Shown: positions 43,460-51,958, numbered from the stretch's first letter. The stretch is DNA of 53,805 nucleotides from Methanomicrobiales archaeon (GCA_015660865.1 JACTUA010000007.1:1-53805); one strand, 5' to 3'. Made by a program: numbers and translations. The notes: generated by a model from the letters alone, not told the origin.

Positions 43460-44368
43460 TCAGATGACCCCCTCCATCTCCGATCTTCGGGCGTAATAGA
43501 CCCCTACCATGTGGTGGGGATGGTAGCGCTCCTTCGCCTCCCGGAGGCCGGGCACCCCGAGGTCGCTCTCCCGGTTGATGAAGGGGAAGCGTTCCCTGAG
43601 GAGGAGGGCGGTCTCATGGTTGATGGCACGGTAGATCCCTTCGCAGTCGGGGAGCCCCTTCTCGAAGTGCACAACCGCGGTCTCGGGGTTCAGCTCCTGG
43701 AAGATCGCCATGGCCCCGATCCGGGTATCGACCCTGATGAGGAGGCCCGAGAGGCCGAGGATCTCCCGGTGGGCGAGGCTCGTGAGGATGGCCTCCCTCT
43801 CGTTCGAGAGCACCGGGTCAGTCTCGCAGTCCCTCCAGTCGCACCAGCGTTCGAGGAACTCCCTGACCTCACCGAGGTTCTCCTCCCCCAGGGGCTCGGT
43901 GGTATAGGAGCAGCGGCGGTGGAACCGGTTCAGCTGGTGCCGGATCTTCAGGTACGGTTTCCCGGGGAGGTCGGCGAGATCCGAGGACCTGTACACGTAC
44001 TCGAAGAACCCACGGTAGGGGTGAAGGAGGAGGCCAGGATAGATCTCCTGGAGGTAATTCCTGTCATCGCCGTTGAAGACCACGAAGGGTGTGCTCCCTC
44101 CGGCCTCCTGGGAGAGGCGGATCACCTCCCGTACGATCCCCGGATCCCGGGGGCCGATCGGGAACCGGAACCGGGTCTCGCCATTCACCGTGCTCGAGAG
44201 GATAAGGTGTTCACCCGCGACGGCCTTCCGGTAATGGGCGTAATGGTTCCAGGAGACCATGTTCGCGAAGCTGTTGTCGCTGTGGACCTGGGGGAACCGC
44301 CGGTACCGGGCCTCGAAGAGCTCCCGGTCCTCAAGGGTCACGGGAGAGAAGTCGTCAGCGGTGAGCAT
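43460..44368 (-). CDS. DUF2156 protein (lysyl-phosphatidylglycerol synthase C-domain like)
   Basis: 302 residues with two tandem GNAT-like halves, the arrangement of DUF2156 and the catalytic C-terminus of MprF-type aminoacyl-lipid synthases. Seen: HSDNSFANMVSWNHYAHYR, KIRHQLNRFHRR, GAMAIFQELNPETAVVHFEKGL and LREAKERYHPHHMVGVYYA. No transmembrane segment. It could transfer an aminoacyl group from tRNA, but the acceptor is unknown. It overlaps the end of the preceding acetyltransferase gene by 14 bases. Confidence 0.82.
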   Translation of the reverse strand: MLTADDFSPVTLEDRELFEARYRRFPQVHSDNSFANMVSWNHYAHYRKAVAGEHLILSSTVNGETRFRFPIGPRDPGIVREVIRLSQEAGGSTPFVVFNGDDRNYLQEIYPGLLLHPYRGFFEYVYRSSDLADLPGKPYLKIRHQLNRFHRRCSYTTEPLGEENLGEVREFLERWCDWRDCETDPVLSNEREAILTSLAHREILGLSGLLIRVDTRIGAMAIFQELNPETAVVHFEKGLPDCEGIYRAINHETALLLRERFPFINRESDLGVPGLREAKERYHPHHMVGVYYARRSEMEGVI

Positions 44369-44858
44369 CCCCCCCTCCTCCCCGGTACATCATGGGGAGA
44401 TCGCCTTCATCGATCCCGAAGCCGTGCCCCCGGTAGAAGTCGCCGGTCCCCCCCTCGGCGATGAGGGCGATCCAGCCGATCCCGTGCTCCCGGCATACCG
44501 CGAGGATCTTATGGAGGATGGCCTTTCCGATCCCCTTCCCCCTGAATTCGGGGAGGACGACCAGGTCATGGATGTAGGCGTCCGATACCCCGTCGGAGAT
44601 GGCCCTCCCCATCCCTACAGCCTTCCCGGACTTCCTCTCAACAGCGACGATAAAGACGAATGATCCCCGGATGAGATCCCCTATCCCGGCGGGGTCGTCC
44701 CTTCCGTCCTCCCACCAGCCGGCCGAGCGGTAGAGCGAGACGATCTCCCCGGTGTCCCATGATGTGACCACCCTCACATCCACCCCGGTCTCCCCTGCCA
44801 CGAATCCCTCATCCATCCTTGCCGGGTCCTGGAGGCCTCTCCCAACCCCCGGGTTCAT
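44355..44858 (-). CDS. GNAT acetyltransferase
   Basis: 167 residues. The core VVLPEFRGKGIGKAILHKIL is a clear acetyl-CoA loop, followed by GGTGDFYRGHGFGIDEGDLPMMYRG. N-terminal residues 1-14 are not typical and the ATG at 44816 may be the real start. It overlaps the DUF2156 gene and is likely translated with it. Substrate unknown. Confidence 0.83.
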   Translation of the reverse strand: MNPGVGRGLQDPARMDEGFVAGETGVDVRVVTSWDTGEIVSLYRSAGWWEDGRDDPAGIGDLIRGSFVFIVAVERKSGKAVGMGRAISDGVSDAYIHDLVVLPEFRGKGIGKAILHKILAVCREHGIGWIALIAEGGTGDFYRGHGFGIDEGDLPMMYRGGGGDAHR

Positions 44859-44993
44859 CCTGTACCATGGGACAGAAGGGCCTCATATACCCATGGGAAG
44901 GCCCGGCATGGGAGAGGTCCGGAGGTGCCGCGTTGTCGCCTCCGGATCCGAATCTTTATCCCCCGTCCCCGCGATAACCGGGCAGTGGGATAC

Positions 44994-45353
44994 ATGGCAA
45001 CCAAGAATTTCTGGCTCGCGGTCATCGTCGGGGCTATCGTGATGTTCCTCCTCTCCTTCCTCCCCCTCATCGGCCCCCTGATCGGGGGGTTCGTGGCAGG
45101 GCTCATCGCCCGGGGAAATACCAAGAACGGGGCTAAGGCAGGCTTTGCGGCAGGCATCATCGGGGGCCTTCTCACAGCTACCATCCTTATCGTCGGCTTC
45201 CCTGGCCTCAGTGGGGTCTTCAACCGGGCGCTGGCAGAAATCGTTGTCCGCGCCGGGTTCGACATCAAAATCAGTATTATCCCAATCTGCCTCTATCATG
45301 GCCTCCTGGGCCTAATGGGCGGAGCCGTCGGTGCGGCTCTCGTGAAGGGTTAG
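44994..45353 (+). CDS. DUF5518-like small membrane protein
   Basis: 119 residues with four hydrophobic segments rich in Gly (about 6-25, 27-45, 50-72 and 95-117), e.g. GGFVAGLIARGNTKNGAKAGFAAGIIGGLL. The glycine-zipper-like pattern and the FW start fit DUF5518, a family known mainly in archaea and of unknown function. The ATG at 44994 is chosen because it follows a TATA-like element (TCTTTATCC near 44955); upstream codons are Arg-rich. Confidence 0.75.
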   Translation: MATKNFWLAVIVGAIVMFLLSFLPLIGPLIGGFVAGLIARGNTKNGAKAGFAAGIIGGLLTATILIVGFPGLSGVFNRALAEIVVRAGFDIKISIIPICLYHGLLGLMGGAVGAALVKG

Positions 45354-45404
45354 GCACCCCCCCCTCGCCACGCTTTATACCTATCCGCATGCATTCTGTA
45401 CTCA

Positions 45405-47228
45405 ATGTGCGGAATTGCCGGCCAGGTGTCGGTCACCGGCGCACGGGCGGATGAGCAACTCCTCGCCGCCATGTCGGCCCGGATCAGGCACCGCGGCCCG
45501 GACGGGGAGGGGATATACCTCGACGGGCCGGTAGGCCTCGCCCACCGGCGCCTTGCCATCATCGATCTCACCGATACGGCGAAGCAGCCCATGACGAACG
45601 AGGACGGGACCCTCTGGCTCGTCTTCAACGGGGAGATCTACAACTTCATCGAGCTGCGGGAGGAGCTCGCCGGGAAGGGCCACACCTTCCGGTCGGACGG
45701 GGATACCGAGGTGATCCTCCATGCCTACGAGGAATGGGGGAGGGAATGCCTCTCGAGGCTCAATGGGATGTGGGCCTTCGCACTCTGGGACTCGAGGAAG
45801 CAGGAGCTCTTCTGCGCACGGGACCGGTTCGGGATCAAGCCTTTCTACTATGCACGTGCAGGGGACAGGATCCTCTTTGCCTCGGAGATCAAGGCCCTCC
45901 TCGCCCACCCGGATATCGGGAGAGAGCCCGATGATCCTCTCCTCCTGGCCTTCCTTGCCTGGGGGGTCCTCGATCACACGGGAGGGACCATGTTCGAGGG
46001 CGTCCGCCAGCTCCAGCCGGCGCACCGGATCACCTTCAGTCGGTCGGGTGCGGGCACCCCGGAACAGTACTGGGACGTTGCAATGAACCCCGATGCCGGC
46101 CATCCCTGGCCCGAGGAGGACGAGAGGGCCTCCGCGGCGTTCCGGGACCTTCTCACGGATGCCGTCAGGATCCACCTCCGGAGCGATGTGCCGGTCGGGA
46201 CCTGCCTCTCGGGTGGGATCGACTCCTCGACCCTCGCGGTCATGATCAACCGGCTCATCCGCGCCGAGGCGCCCCGGAGCGTGGGGGATCGCCAGAAGAC
46301 CTTCTCCGTCGTTTTTCCCGATCCACGGTTTAACGAGGGGGCGTACATCGACCAGGTGGTGGCTGCGGCCGAAGTGGACGCAAAGAGGATCACCGTAGAG
46401 CCCGACGAGATACTGCGGGACCTCCCCCGCCTGCTCAGCATGCAGGACGAACCCTTCGGCTCCCTCTCCATCTATGCCCAGTACCGGGTGATGGAGCTCG
46501 CCTCCCGGTCCGTGAAGGTGGTCCTCGACGGCCAGGGTGCGGACGAGCAGCTCGGCGGCTACCTTGCGTACCAGGGGAGCTACCTCAGGGGACTTGTCCA
46601 TGACCTGCACCTCTCCACCGCCCTCTCCGAAGCGGCGGGGAGCTACCGGCACCACAGCGGGTTCTTCAGGGACGCCCTCGGCCAGGTCCTCGTCAGGAGC
46701 GAGAGGCGATCCCTCCTCAGGGGGGACGTCCCCCCCGTATCACGCTATACGGGGAGCCTCGACGAGGTCCTGAAGCGCGAGATCCTTTCCACCAACCTCC
46801 CTGCCCTCCTCCACTGGGAGGACCGGAACTCCATGGCCTTCTCCATCGAGTCCCGGGTCCCGTACCTGGATCACCGGGTGGTCGAGTTCCTGGCCGCGCT
46901 CCCCCTCCACCAGAAGATCCGGAACGGCGTCACGAAGTACATCCTCCGGAGGGCGATCAAGGGACTGGTCCCCGAGGCGATCCGGTGCAGGATGGACAAG
47001 ATGGGTTTCGTCACCCCCGAGGAGGTCTGGATGAAGGAGGGCCTCCGGCCCTTTGTCCTCGCGATCCTCACCTCCCCAAGCTTCCGGGCACGGAAGTACT
47101 GGGACGCGGACAGGGTGCTCGCAAGCTACAACGACTACTTTGAGGGGAGATCAGCCTACTCTCCGGAGATCTGGCGGATCGTCTGCACCGAGCTCTGGCT
47201 CCGGATGATGTTCGATGCCAGGGAATAG
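45405..47228 (+). CDS. asnB: Asparagine synthetase, glutamine-hydrolysing
   Basis: 607 residues. Cys2 (MCGIAGQ) is the glutaminase nucleophile, with RHRGPDGEGIY and FNGEIYNFIELREEL completing the Ntn domain; the synthetase domain has the pyrophosphate loop LSGGIDSSTLA and the later DGQGADEQLGGY and SRVPYLDHRVVEF. It makes asparagine from aspartate and glutamine. A TATA-like GCTTTATACC (45370-45379) is 26 bases from the ATG, so the transcript is nearly leaderless. Confidence 0.94.
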   Translation: MCGIAGQVSVTGARADEQLLAAMSARIRHRGPDGEGIYLDGPVGLAHRRLAIIDLTDTAKQPMTNEDGTLWLVFNGEIYNFIELREELAGKGHTFRSDGDTEVILHAYEEWGRECLSRLNGMWAFALWDSRKQELFCARDRFGIKPFYYARAGDRILFASEIKALLAHPDIGREPDDPLLLAFLAWGVLDHTGGTMFEGVRQLQPAHRITFSRSGAGTPEQYWDVAMNPDAGHPWPEEDERASAAFRDLLTDAVRIHLRSDVPVGTCLSGGIDSSTLAVMINRLIRAEAPRSVGDRQKTFSVVFPDPRFNEGAYIDQVVAAAEVDAKRITVEPDEILRDLPRLLSMQDEPFGSLSIYAQYRVMELASRSVKVVLDGQGADEQLGGYLAYQGSYLRGLVHDLHLSTALSEAAGSYRHHSGFFRDALGQVLVRSERRSLLRGDVPPVSRYTGSLDEVLKREILSTNLPALLHWEDRNSMAFSIESRVPYLDHRVVEFLAALPLHQKIRNGVTKYILRRAIKGLVPEAIRCRMDKMGFVTPEEVWMKEGLRPFVLAILTSPSFRARKYWDADRVLASYNDYFEGRSAYSPEIWRIVCTELWLRMMFDARE

Positions 47229-47335
47229 CTATGTACAGCCACATTCCTCATAAGGAAGTGTTCTGACCAATCATGCAACCTGAGTATAACCGAAGAGAGT
47301 TCCGTATAAAACCGTGAACAACCAGGAATGTCGGT

Positions 47336-47524
47336 CTATTTCTTCTCCTTCGATCGCCTCTTTAAACTATCCATCGCCCATTCGGCGTCCTTGATTCCGG
47401 CCCGCTCGAGTGCACCGAGAAACAGGAGGGCTTCCCGGCGAAGGTCTCCGTCCTTTGATGTGGATGCAATGGAATAGAGGTGATGAGCCCTCCTGTCGCT
47501 CCATTCCCTCCTCTGGTCATCCAT
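47336..47524 (-). CDS. Small charged protein of unknown function
   Basis: 62 residues (MDDQRREWSDRRAHHLYSIA onward, ending in a basic tail). Predicted helical; the middle reads GDLRREALLFLGALERAGIKDAEWAM. I do not recognise it. I accept it as a gene because a strong TATA element (TTTTATATATAAAGG, minus strand, about 47566-47580) lies upstream and codon use is normal. An inverted repeat CTCATT/AATGAG lies in the leader just before the ATG and might affect translation. Confidence 0.5.
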   Translation of the reverse strand: MDDQRREWSDRRAHHLYSIASTSKDGDLRREALLFLGALERAGIKDAEWAMDSLKRRSKEKK

Positions 47525-47645
47525 CCTCTCATTTCCCCCCGCAATGAGAAGGCATATTCTATATCCTTTATATATAAAACTTTTTAAAAGCTGTTCTCTC
47601 AGCGGACGGGGATAGCTTAATCCCTTCCTTCCTCCCCGGTTTCTT

Positions 47646-49256
47646 GTGGATCTCGTCATCGGGACGGCCGGGGACCGCGACTTCTCCATCGACGCCCAGC
47701 ACCTCGTCACCGGCCGCACCTGCATCATCGCCCAGTCGGGGGCCGGGAAGAGCTGGGCGATCGCGGTCCTCTGCGAGAGGCTGTGTGCCGCCGGCATCGG
47801 CTTTGTCATCGTGGATACCGAGGGGGAGTACTTCTCACTCAAGCAGAGGTACCCGGTACTCTGGGTCGGGTCAGATGAACGGTGCGACGAGGATATCGAA
47901 CGGGTGAACCTCAGAGACTTTATGCTCAGGGCCGTGGTGAACGGCACCGCGGTCGTCTTCGATGTATCGGAGACCGATATGCGGGAGAGGGTGGCAGCGC
48001 TCGCCGAGATCCTCTACGATATCGCGTCGGCCCACAAGATCCCCTACCTCCTCATCCTCGAGGAGGCGGACAAGTTCATCCCCCAGGCGAAGGAATCGAT
48101 CAAGAAGATCGAGGAGATCTCCCGCCGGGGGAGGAAGCGGGGCCTGGGTCTCCTGGTCGCCACCCAGCGGCCCTCCTTTGTGACAAAGAACGTCCTCTCC
48201 CAGTGCAACAACCAGGTCATCGGGAAGCTCTCCATAGAGAACGACCTCAGGGCCGTTGACCTCTTCTTCGGCTCCCGGACCGAGCTCGAGGAGCTCGCAA
48301 CCCTCCAGCCCGGCGAGTTCTTTGTCATGGGAGGGTTTGTCCGGAAGAAGACGAGGATCAGGTTTGCGGTCAGGGAGACCGAGCACCGGGGCGAAACCCC
48401 CGAGCTATCCCGGAGAAAGAGTGTTTCCCTGACGGCACGCGGGGCAGGATCTCCCCCCGCTCCCGCCGTATCCCCGTCACAGGAAGCCGGCCCGTCGCAT
48501 GCCGGGGCAGCACCTCTCCCGGCCGGCCTCCCCGGACCTGCACCCGCCATCACCCGCGAGCAGGCGATCGCCATCGCCGAGAAGCGGCGCAGGCGGGGGG
48601 CGATCCTCGGCCTGGGAAAGAACCGGCTGGTCTCGATGGAGCTCGTCACCTGGCCGGTCGCCCGGGTGGAGGTGAAGTACCATGGGGGGCTCTTCGGGAG
48701 AACCGTCAGGCATGCCACCTTCCTCCTCGATGCCGTCCACGGGGGCCTGTGCCGTATCCACCGCGGGTTCTCCATCCGGGCGGGCTTCTCCGAGGTGATC
48801 GGTCTCCCTGCCGATGCGATCCGCGTCCTCCACCTCTTGCCTCTCACGGGTGCGACCCCGGCCGAGGTGGAGTTGCTCTCGGCACTCCCCCGGGAAGCGG
48901 TCACGACGGCCCTCGCGGCACTCCAGGAACGGAGGATGGTCACCGAGGCTGGCCGGGCCGGACAGGCGAGGATCTTCATCCCCCTCCTCTCGAAGAGGCT
49001 CCCTGCCGTCGGAAACCTGAAGGGCGACTGCGACCTGCCCCTCCGGCCGGGGACAGGGCCGTCGCTGGATGTGAAGGTCACCGAGGGGCAGATCAGGGGG
49101 GTACTCAAGGGGATCGAGCCTACCGCTGAGGTCATCTCCTTCTCCCTTATTGGTTACCCGCTCTACGAGCTGGTCTTCTCCGACGGGGGCCGGGAGAAGC
49201 GGATCTACCTCGATGCCATCACCGGGAAAGAGGCGGCCGGCGCGAGGCCCCTCTAA
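47646..49256 (+). CDS. HerA-like (DUF87) ATPase
   Basis: 536 residues. The N-terminal 250 residues are a HerA/FtsK-type ATPase: Walker A IIAQSGAGKSWA near 34, VDTEGEYFSL, Walker B LLILEEADKFIP and VATQRPSFVTKNVLSQC. A Pro/Ala-rich linker (about 255-305) leads to a helical and beta region of about 230 residues of unknown fold. HerA proteins move DNA, in end resection with NurA or in defence; no NurA is adjacent. Starts at a GTG. Confidence 0.84.
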   Translation: MDLVIGTAGDRDFSIDAQHLVTGRTCIIAQSGAGKSWAIAVLCERLCAAGIGFVIVDTEGEYFSLKQRYPVLWVGSDERCDEDIERVNLRDFMLRAVVNGTAVVFDVSETDMRERVAALAEILYDIASAHKIPYLLILEEADKFIPQAKESIKKIEEISRRGRKRGLGLLVATQRPSFVTKNVLSQCNNQVIGKLSIENDLRAVDLFFGSRTELEELATLQPGEFFVMGGFVRKKTRIRFAVRETEHRGETPELSRRKSVSLTARGAGSPPAPAVSPSQEAGPSHAGAAPLPAGLPGPAPAITREQAIAIAEKRRRRGAILGLGKNRLVSMELVTWPVARVEVKYHGGLFGRTVRHATFLLDAVHGGLCRIHRGFSIRAGFSEVIGLPADAIRVLHLLPLTGATPAEVELLSALPREAVTTALAALQERRMVTEAGRAGQARIFIPLLSKRLPAVGNLKGDCDLPLRPGTGPSLDVKVTEGQIRGVLKGIEPTAEVISFSLIGYPLYELVFSDGGREKRIYLDAITGKEAAGARPL

Positions 49257-49421
49257 AAAAATAGGCGCGGAACGGGTTCCGGGCCCGCCGACCAGCCCAC
49301 TTTCGCCCGGGAGACCACTATCCTTTAGTACCGGAAGCAAGATACAGAAGAATTGGCAACAGATATCGCCCGGAACTTCGGGGGGACGAATCCCCGCGGC
49401 CGGCGCGGTGTCTGCTGAAGT

Positions 49422-49437
49422 CTTGGTACATACCAAG
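49422..49437. promoter_or_regulatory. Perfect inverted repeat CTTGGTA-2-TACCAAG before an unknown gene
   Basis: A 16-base perfect palindrome with a 2-base centre ends inside the AAGGTGA ribosome site of the gene at 49452. It could be a protein binding site or an RNA hairpin that hides the ribosome site. Confidence 0.4.
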
Positions 49438-49451
49438 GTGAACACACTACC

Positions 49452-49823
49452 ATGGAAGATTCAGGCGAAGACGGAGACCCTGGGCCTCATAGCTCTTTTA
49501 AGACCGTGAGCACGGTAGCAATCCCGGCCCGCAGTATCGTTATCCAGACCGTTCAAGCCCAGAAACCCTACGATTACCGTGACAGGGCCGGCAGGGTGAA
49601 CAAGGGCAAGGCAGGGGACACCCATGTGCATGTCCTCTCCGAGAAGGGAGAGGGCGCCTGCCACATCACCTGGCTCGAGCGGGGCTGGAGGAGCAAGAGG
49701 CTCTCGAACAACTTCATGAAGGCGCTCCACTACGGGCAGCGCCTGGAACAGGCCATACGGATGAGGAACGGCAGCCTCTCCCCCGAGGTGATCGACCGGG
49801 ACCTTATCCGGAGGGTCGTGTAA
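49452..49823 (+). CDS. Basic protein of unknown function
   Basis: 123 residues. Not recognised. An acidic N-terminal 14 residues precede a basic body: PYDYRDRAGRVNKGKAGDTHVHVLSEKGEG (split near residue 50), ITWLERGWRSKRLSNNFMKALHYGQRLEQAIRMRNG. The mixture of aromatic and basic residues suggests nucleic acid binding, which is only inference. An AAGGTGA site 9 bases before the ATG and balanced codon use support a real gene. The hairpin array starts 25 bases after its stop. Confidence 0.55.
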   Translation: MEDSGEDGDPGPHSSFKTVSTVAIPARSIVIQTVQAQKPYDYRDRAGRVNKGKAGDTHVHVLSEKGEGACHITWLERGWRSKRLSNNFMKALHYGQRLEQAIRMRNGSLSPEVIDRDLIRRVV

Positions 49824-49848
49824 CCTTCCAGCCAATCCCACATTTTTT

Positions 49849-50002
49849 CGCAGAACCGATGTTCTAGAAAATCCCTTGGATTTTCGCTGAACCTTGGTGT
49901 TCAAGATAGATTCTGGTTTTTCGAAGAACGGTAGTTCCAGAAAATCCTTTGGTTTTTCGAAGAACGGTAGTTCGAGAACAACCCAGTGTTGTTCGAGTTC
50001 CC
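49849..50002. repeat. 36-bp-period tandem hairpin array between convergent genes
   Basis: Four and a bit units start with CG: 49849-49884, 49885-49921, 49922-49957, 49958-49993, then a partial copy entering the HtrA stop codon. Units are 36, 37, 36 and 36 bases. Each has two small palindromes: one around AGAAC-4-GTTC and one around GAAAATCC-3-GGATTTTC. In the fourth unit the second stem is GAACAAC/GTTGTTC, changed on both sides. Identity between units is moderate, so this is an old array kept for its pairing. Confidence 0.75.
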
Positions 50003-51051
50003 TAGTTCTTCTGTTCTTTCCCGCCGAGCTCATCGGGTACGATGGTTATCTGGATCTTTTCGGCTCTCCTGAGGACCGAGAGGACCGAGGTTGCATTGAT
50101 CTTCTCTTCGGTGAGGATCCGGTGGAGATCGTCCACAGAGGCTATCGCCCTCCCGTCCATCTCAAGGATGATATCACCACCTGTCAGGCCGGAGGCCTGC
50201 GCCGGGCTCCCGTCCTCCACCGATACCACGAGCACCCCGGTCTCCCTCTCGATTCCGAGGGCGACGGCAGCCTTCCTGGGGATGGGTGCGTTCTGCCCGA
50301 CAACCCCGATGTAGCTCCTGCGGATCTTCCCGTCGCGGACGAGCCGGGAGGCGACGAAGGTCGCGATCTTCGAGGGGATGGCGAAGCAGAGCCCCTGGGC
50401 GGGCATCACCATCGCGGTGTTCACCCCGATGACCTCCCCCCGGGAGGTGACCAGCGGCCCGCCCGAGTTCCCGGGGTTCAGCGCCGCATCGGTCTGGATG
50501 ATATCCTCGATGAGCCTCCCCGAGCCGGCACGGAGGGAGCGCCCCCGGCCGCTCACGACTCCCGAGGTAATGGTGCACTGGAGCCCGTAGGGGTTCCCGA
50601 TGGCGACGACGAGCTGGCCGACCCTGATGGCGTCCGAGTCCCCGAACGGGGCATACGGGAGGCCGGCGCCGTCGATCTGGAGCACGGCTAGGTCCGTGTG
50701 GGGGTCGTCGCCGGCGACCCGGGCCTGGAACTGCGACCCGTCCTGGAGGGTGACGCCGATGCTCTTCGCGTTGTGGACGACGTGGCTGTTCGTCAGGATG
50801 AACCCGTCGGGAGTGAAGACGAAGCCGGAACCGGTCCACAGCCCCTGCCCGCGGAACCGGCGGCGGAGGCCGCCATTCCCTTCGGGCTGGGCGACGATGT
50901 TTACCACCGAGGGGCTCACCTTCTCCACGGCGGAGATGACCGCCCGGGAGTAAGCGTCGAGGAGGTCCTCTTCTGATGTGCCGGGCTCGTCGGGGTGTGT
51001 GATGACTGTTGTGACTTCTTTTTGCGGGGAATCTGATGTTGAACCTGACAT
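50002..51051 (-). CDS. HtrA/DegP-type serine protease with PDZ domain, cytoplasmic
   Basis: 349 residues. Catalytic triad His90 (TNSHVV), Asp120 (PHTDLAVL) and Ser196 (NPGNSGGP); a PDZ domain covers about 245-335. There is no signal peptide or membrane anchor, so the protein should act inside the cell, unlike most DegP proteins. Likely role in protein quality control. The last codons overlap the hairpin array. An inverted repeat and TATA-like element lie upstream. Confidence 0.92.
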   Translation of the reverse strand: MSGSTSDSPQKEVTTVITHPDEPGTSEEDLLDAYSRAVISAVEKVSPSVVNIVAQPEGNGGLRRRFRGQGLWTGSGFVFTPDGFILTNSHVVHNAKSIGVTLQDGSQFQARVAGDDPHTDLAVLQIDGAGLPYAPFGDSDAIRVGQLVVAIGNPYGLQCTITSGVVSGRGRSLRAGSGRLIEDIIQTDAALNPGNSGGPLVTSRGEVIGVNTAMVMPAQGLCFAIPSKIATFVASRLVRDGKIRRSYIGVVGQNAPIPRKAAVALGIERETGVLVVSVEDGSPAQASGLTGGDIILEMDGRAIASVDDLHRILTEEKINATSVLSVLRRAEKIQITIVPDELGGKEQKN

Positions 51052-51123
51052 GGTAACCTCTGGGGAAATTTTGTGAGAATGATGCTGGAAGGCTTTCCCG
51101 ATTTCAGACTGGGTAGCCTTATC

Positions 51124-51155
51124 CTAACCAGAGGTTAGTGTGGCAAGGGGATAAA
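51124..51155 (-). promoter_or_regulatory. HtrA promoter with inverted repeat CTAACC-3-GGTTAG
   Basis: On the minus strand a TATA-like CCTTTATCC (about 51147-51155) is followed by the 15-base inverted repeat CTAACCTCTGGTTAG at 51124-51138, close to the expected transcript start and some 75 bases before the ATG. Good position for a repressor, as in heat-shock control; the regulator is unknown. Confidence 0.4.
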
Positions 51156-51160
51156 GGTGG

Positions 51161-51168
51161 TGGGTCTT
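51161..51168. repeat. Left copy of 8-bp direct repeat TGGGTCTT
   Basis: Abuts the left terminal inverted repeat of the element; identical to 52919-52926. Read as a target-site duplication. Confidence 0.7.
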
Positions 51169-51291
51169 GGTTTTGATACGTTAACGGTTGATCGGGTACT
51201 CAAGCGGTTGGTGATACGTGGCGGTTGATTAAAGAAAAAGAGTTCAATTATTTGTTAAATTTTCTGGTTCTGATAAAAAGAGAGAGAACAT

Positions 51292-51489
51292 TTATGAAGG
51301 ATTCACAAAATGATAACTACCCCAAATTATTGCAATCAAACCAATGAGTGAGAAAACGAAAATCAAAGCATTACCACCAATAGTTTTTTCATCCAGCATC
51401 CTAATCATTGCAATAACAGCTATACCGGTCAATAATCCACCAGCAATAATTATACCAGCAAGGAACGTCCTTTGAGATAGTACGTTCAT
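51292..51489 (-). CDS. Small two-helix membrane protein of unknown function
   Basis: 65 residues, two hydrophobic helices (about 9-31 and 41-60) joined by a short charged loop (MIRMLDEKTIGG). Not recognised. AT-rich codons unlike the main chromosome. The sequence GTTATAAATAG on the minus strand about 25 bases before the ATG gives a leaderless promoter. It lies inside the 1,750-bp element, so it may be cargo. Confidence 0.55.
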   Translation of the reverse strand: MNVLSQRTFLAGIIIAGGLLTGIAVIAMIRMLDEKTIGGNALIFVFSLIGLIAIIWGSYHFVNPS

Positions 51490-51552
51490 ATATAAAACTC
51501 TAACTCACTATTTATAACGTTTTCAATCTCGATAATCAGATAGTGAAGTGAC

Positions 51553-51804
51553 ATCGTGACCGGACAGATTACGGGAATGTGACTCGAACGGTTGAACGGA
51601 ACATTCCGGGAGCGCACGAAGGTACTCAGGAGCCTTGACAGTAGTATTGGAGCGCAGGAGTTCGTGACCGGGATGCAGGTGTATTACAACTACATCAGGC
51701 CGCACTAGGGGATCGGTGGATTGACACCGGCTCAGATGGCGAATATCCCCATTGATCTGATGGGGAACCGGTGGGAAAAGATGATCGGATTGGCAATAAA
51801 ATAA
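51553..51804 (+). pseudogene. Decayed transposase, C-terminal remnant
   Basis: One plus-strand frame reads LERLNGTFRERTKVLRSLDS, then a segment with VYYNYIRPH, a stop, then GIGGLTPAQMANIPIDLMGN and a final stop at 51802. This is the end of a DDE transposase (the N-G-T-F-R and NYIRPH...GGLTPA pattern around the catalytic Glu). Stops at 51580 (TGA) and 51706 (TAG) interrupt the frame and the N-terminal two thirds are missing. Its GC content is nearer to the main chromosome than that of the flanking ORFs. Confidence 0.75.
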
Positions 51805-51808
51805 GATA

Positions 51809-51958
51809 TTATTTTTTATTAGGGTTATATGTTGATCCTTTAATCTCAGATAATTCTGTTATTTGATAATTATAACGGAATTCTTTCGCTGTTCGTTCCT
51901 TTTGTAAATCTCCTTGAGTTAGTGTTGAGCAAGATCCATGAGAAACAGCATCCTTCAT
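51809..51958 (-). CDS. 49-residue ORF coupled to the proteasome-like gene
   Basis: Reads MKDAVSHGSCSTLTQGDL on to a C-terminus rich in Asn and Lys. Its ATG overlaps the stop of the proteasome-like gene (ATGA), the usual sign of translational coupling. It is polar, without membrane segments. Not recognised; it could be a substrate, inhibitor or adaptor of the hydrolase. Supported only by position and open frame. Confidence 0.45.
   Translation of the reverse strand: MKDAVSHGSCSTLTQGDLQKERTAKEFRYNYQITELSEIKGSTYNPNKK

Noticed and set aside
45402-46655. Large minus-strand frame opposite asnB
   Set aside because: Antisense shadow; the plus strand has complete AsnB motifs from Cys2 onward.
49150-49509. 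Frame overlapping the end of the HerA-like gene and the next leader
   Set aside because: No ribosome site, Ser/Pro-rich shadow composition and conflict with the palindrome and ribosome site at 49422-49441.
49849-50002. CRISPR array, because the period is 36 bases
   Set aside because: There are no unique spacers between repeats; the units abut and diverge along their whole length, and no cas gene is present.
51523-51705. 60-codon minus-strand frame opposite the transposase remnant
   Set aside because: Antisense to recognisable transposase sequence; no promoter or ribosome site.
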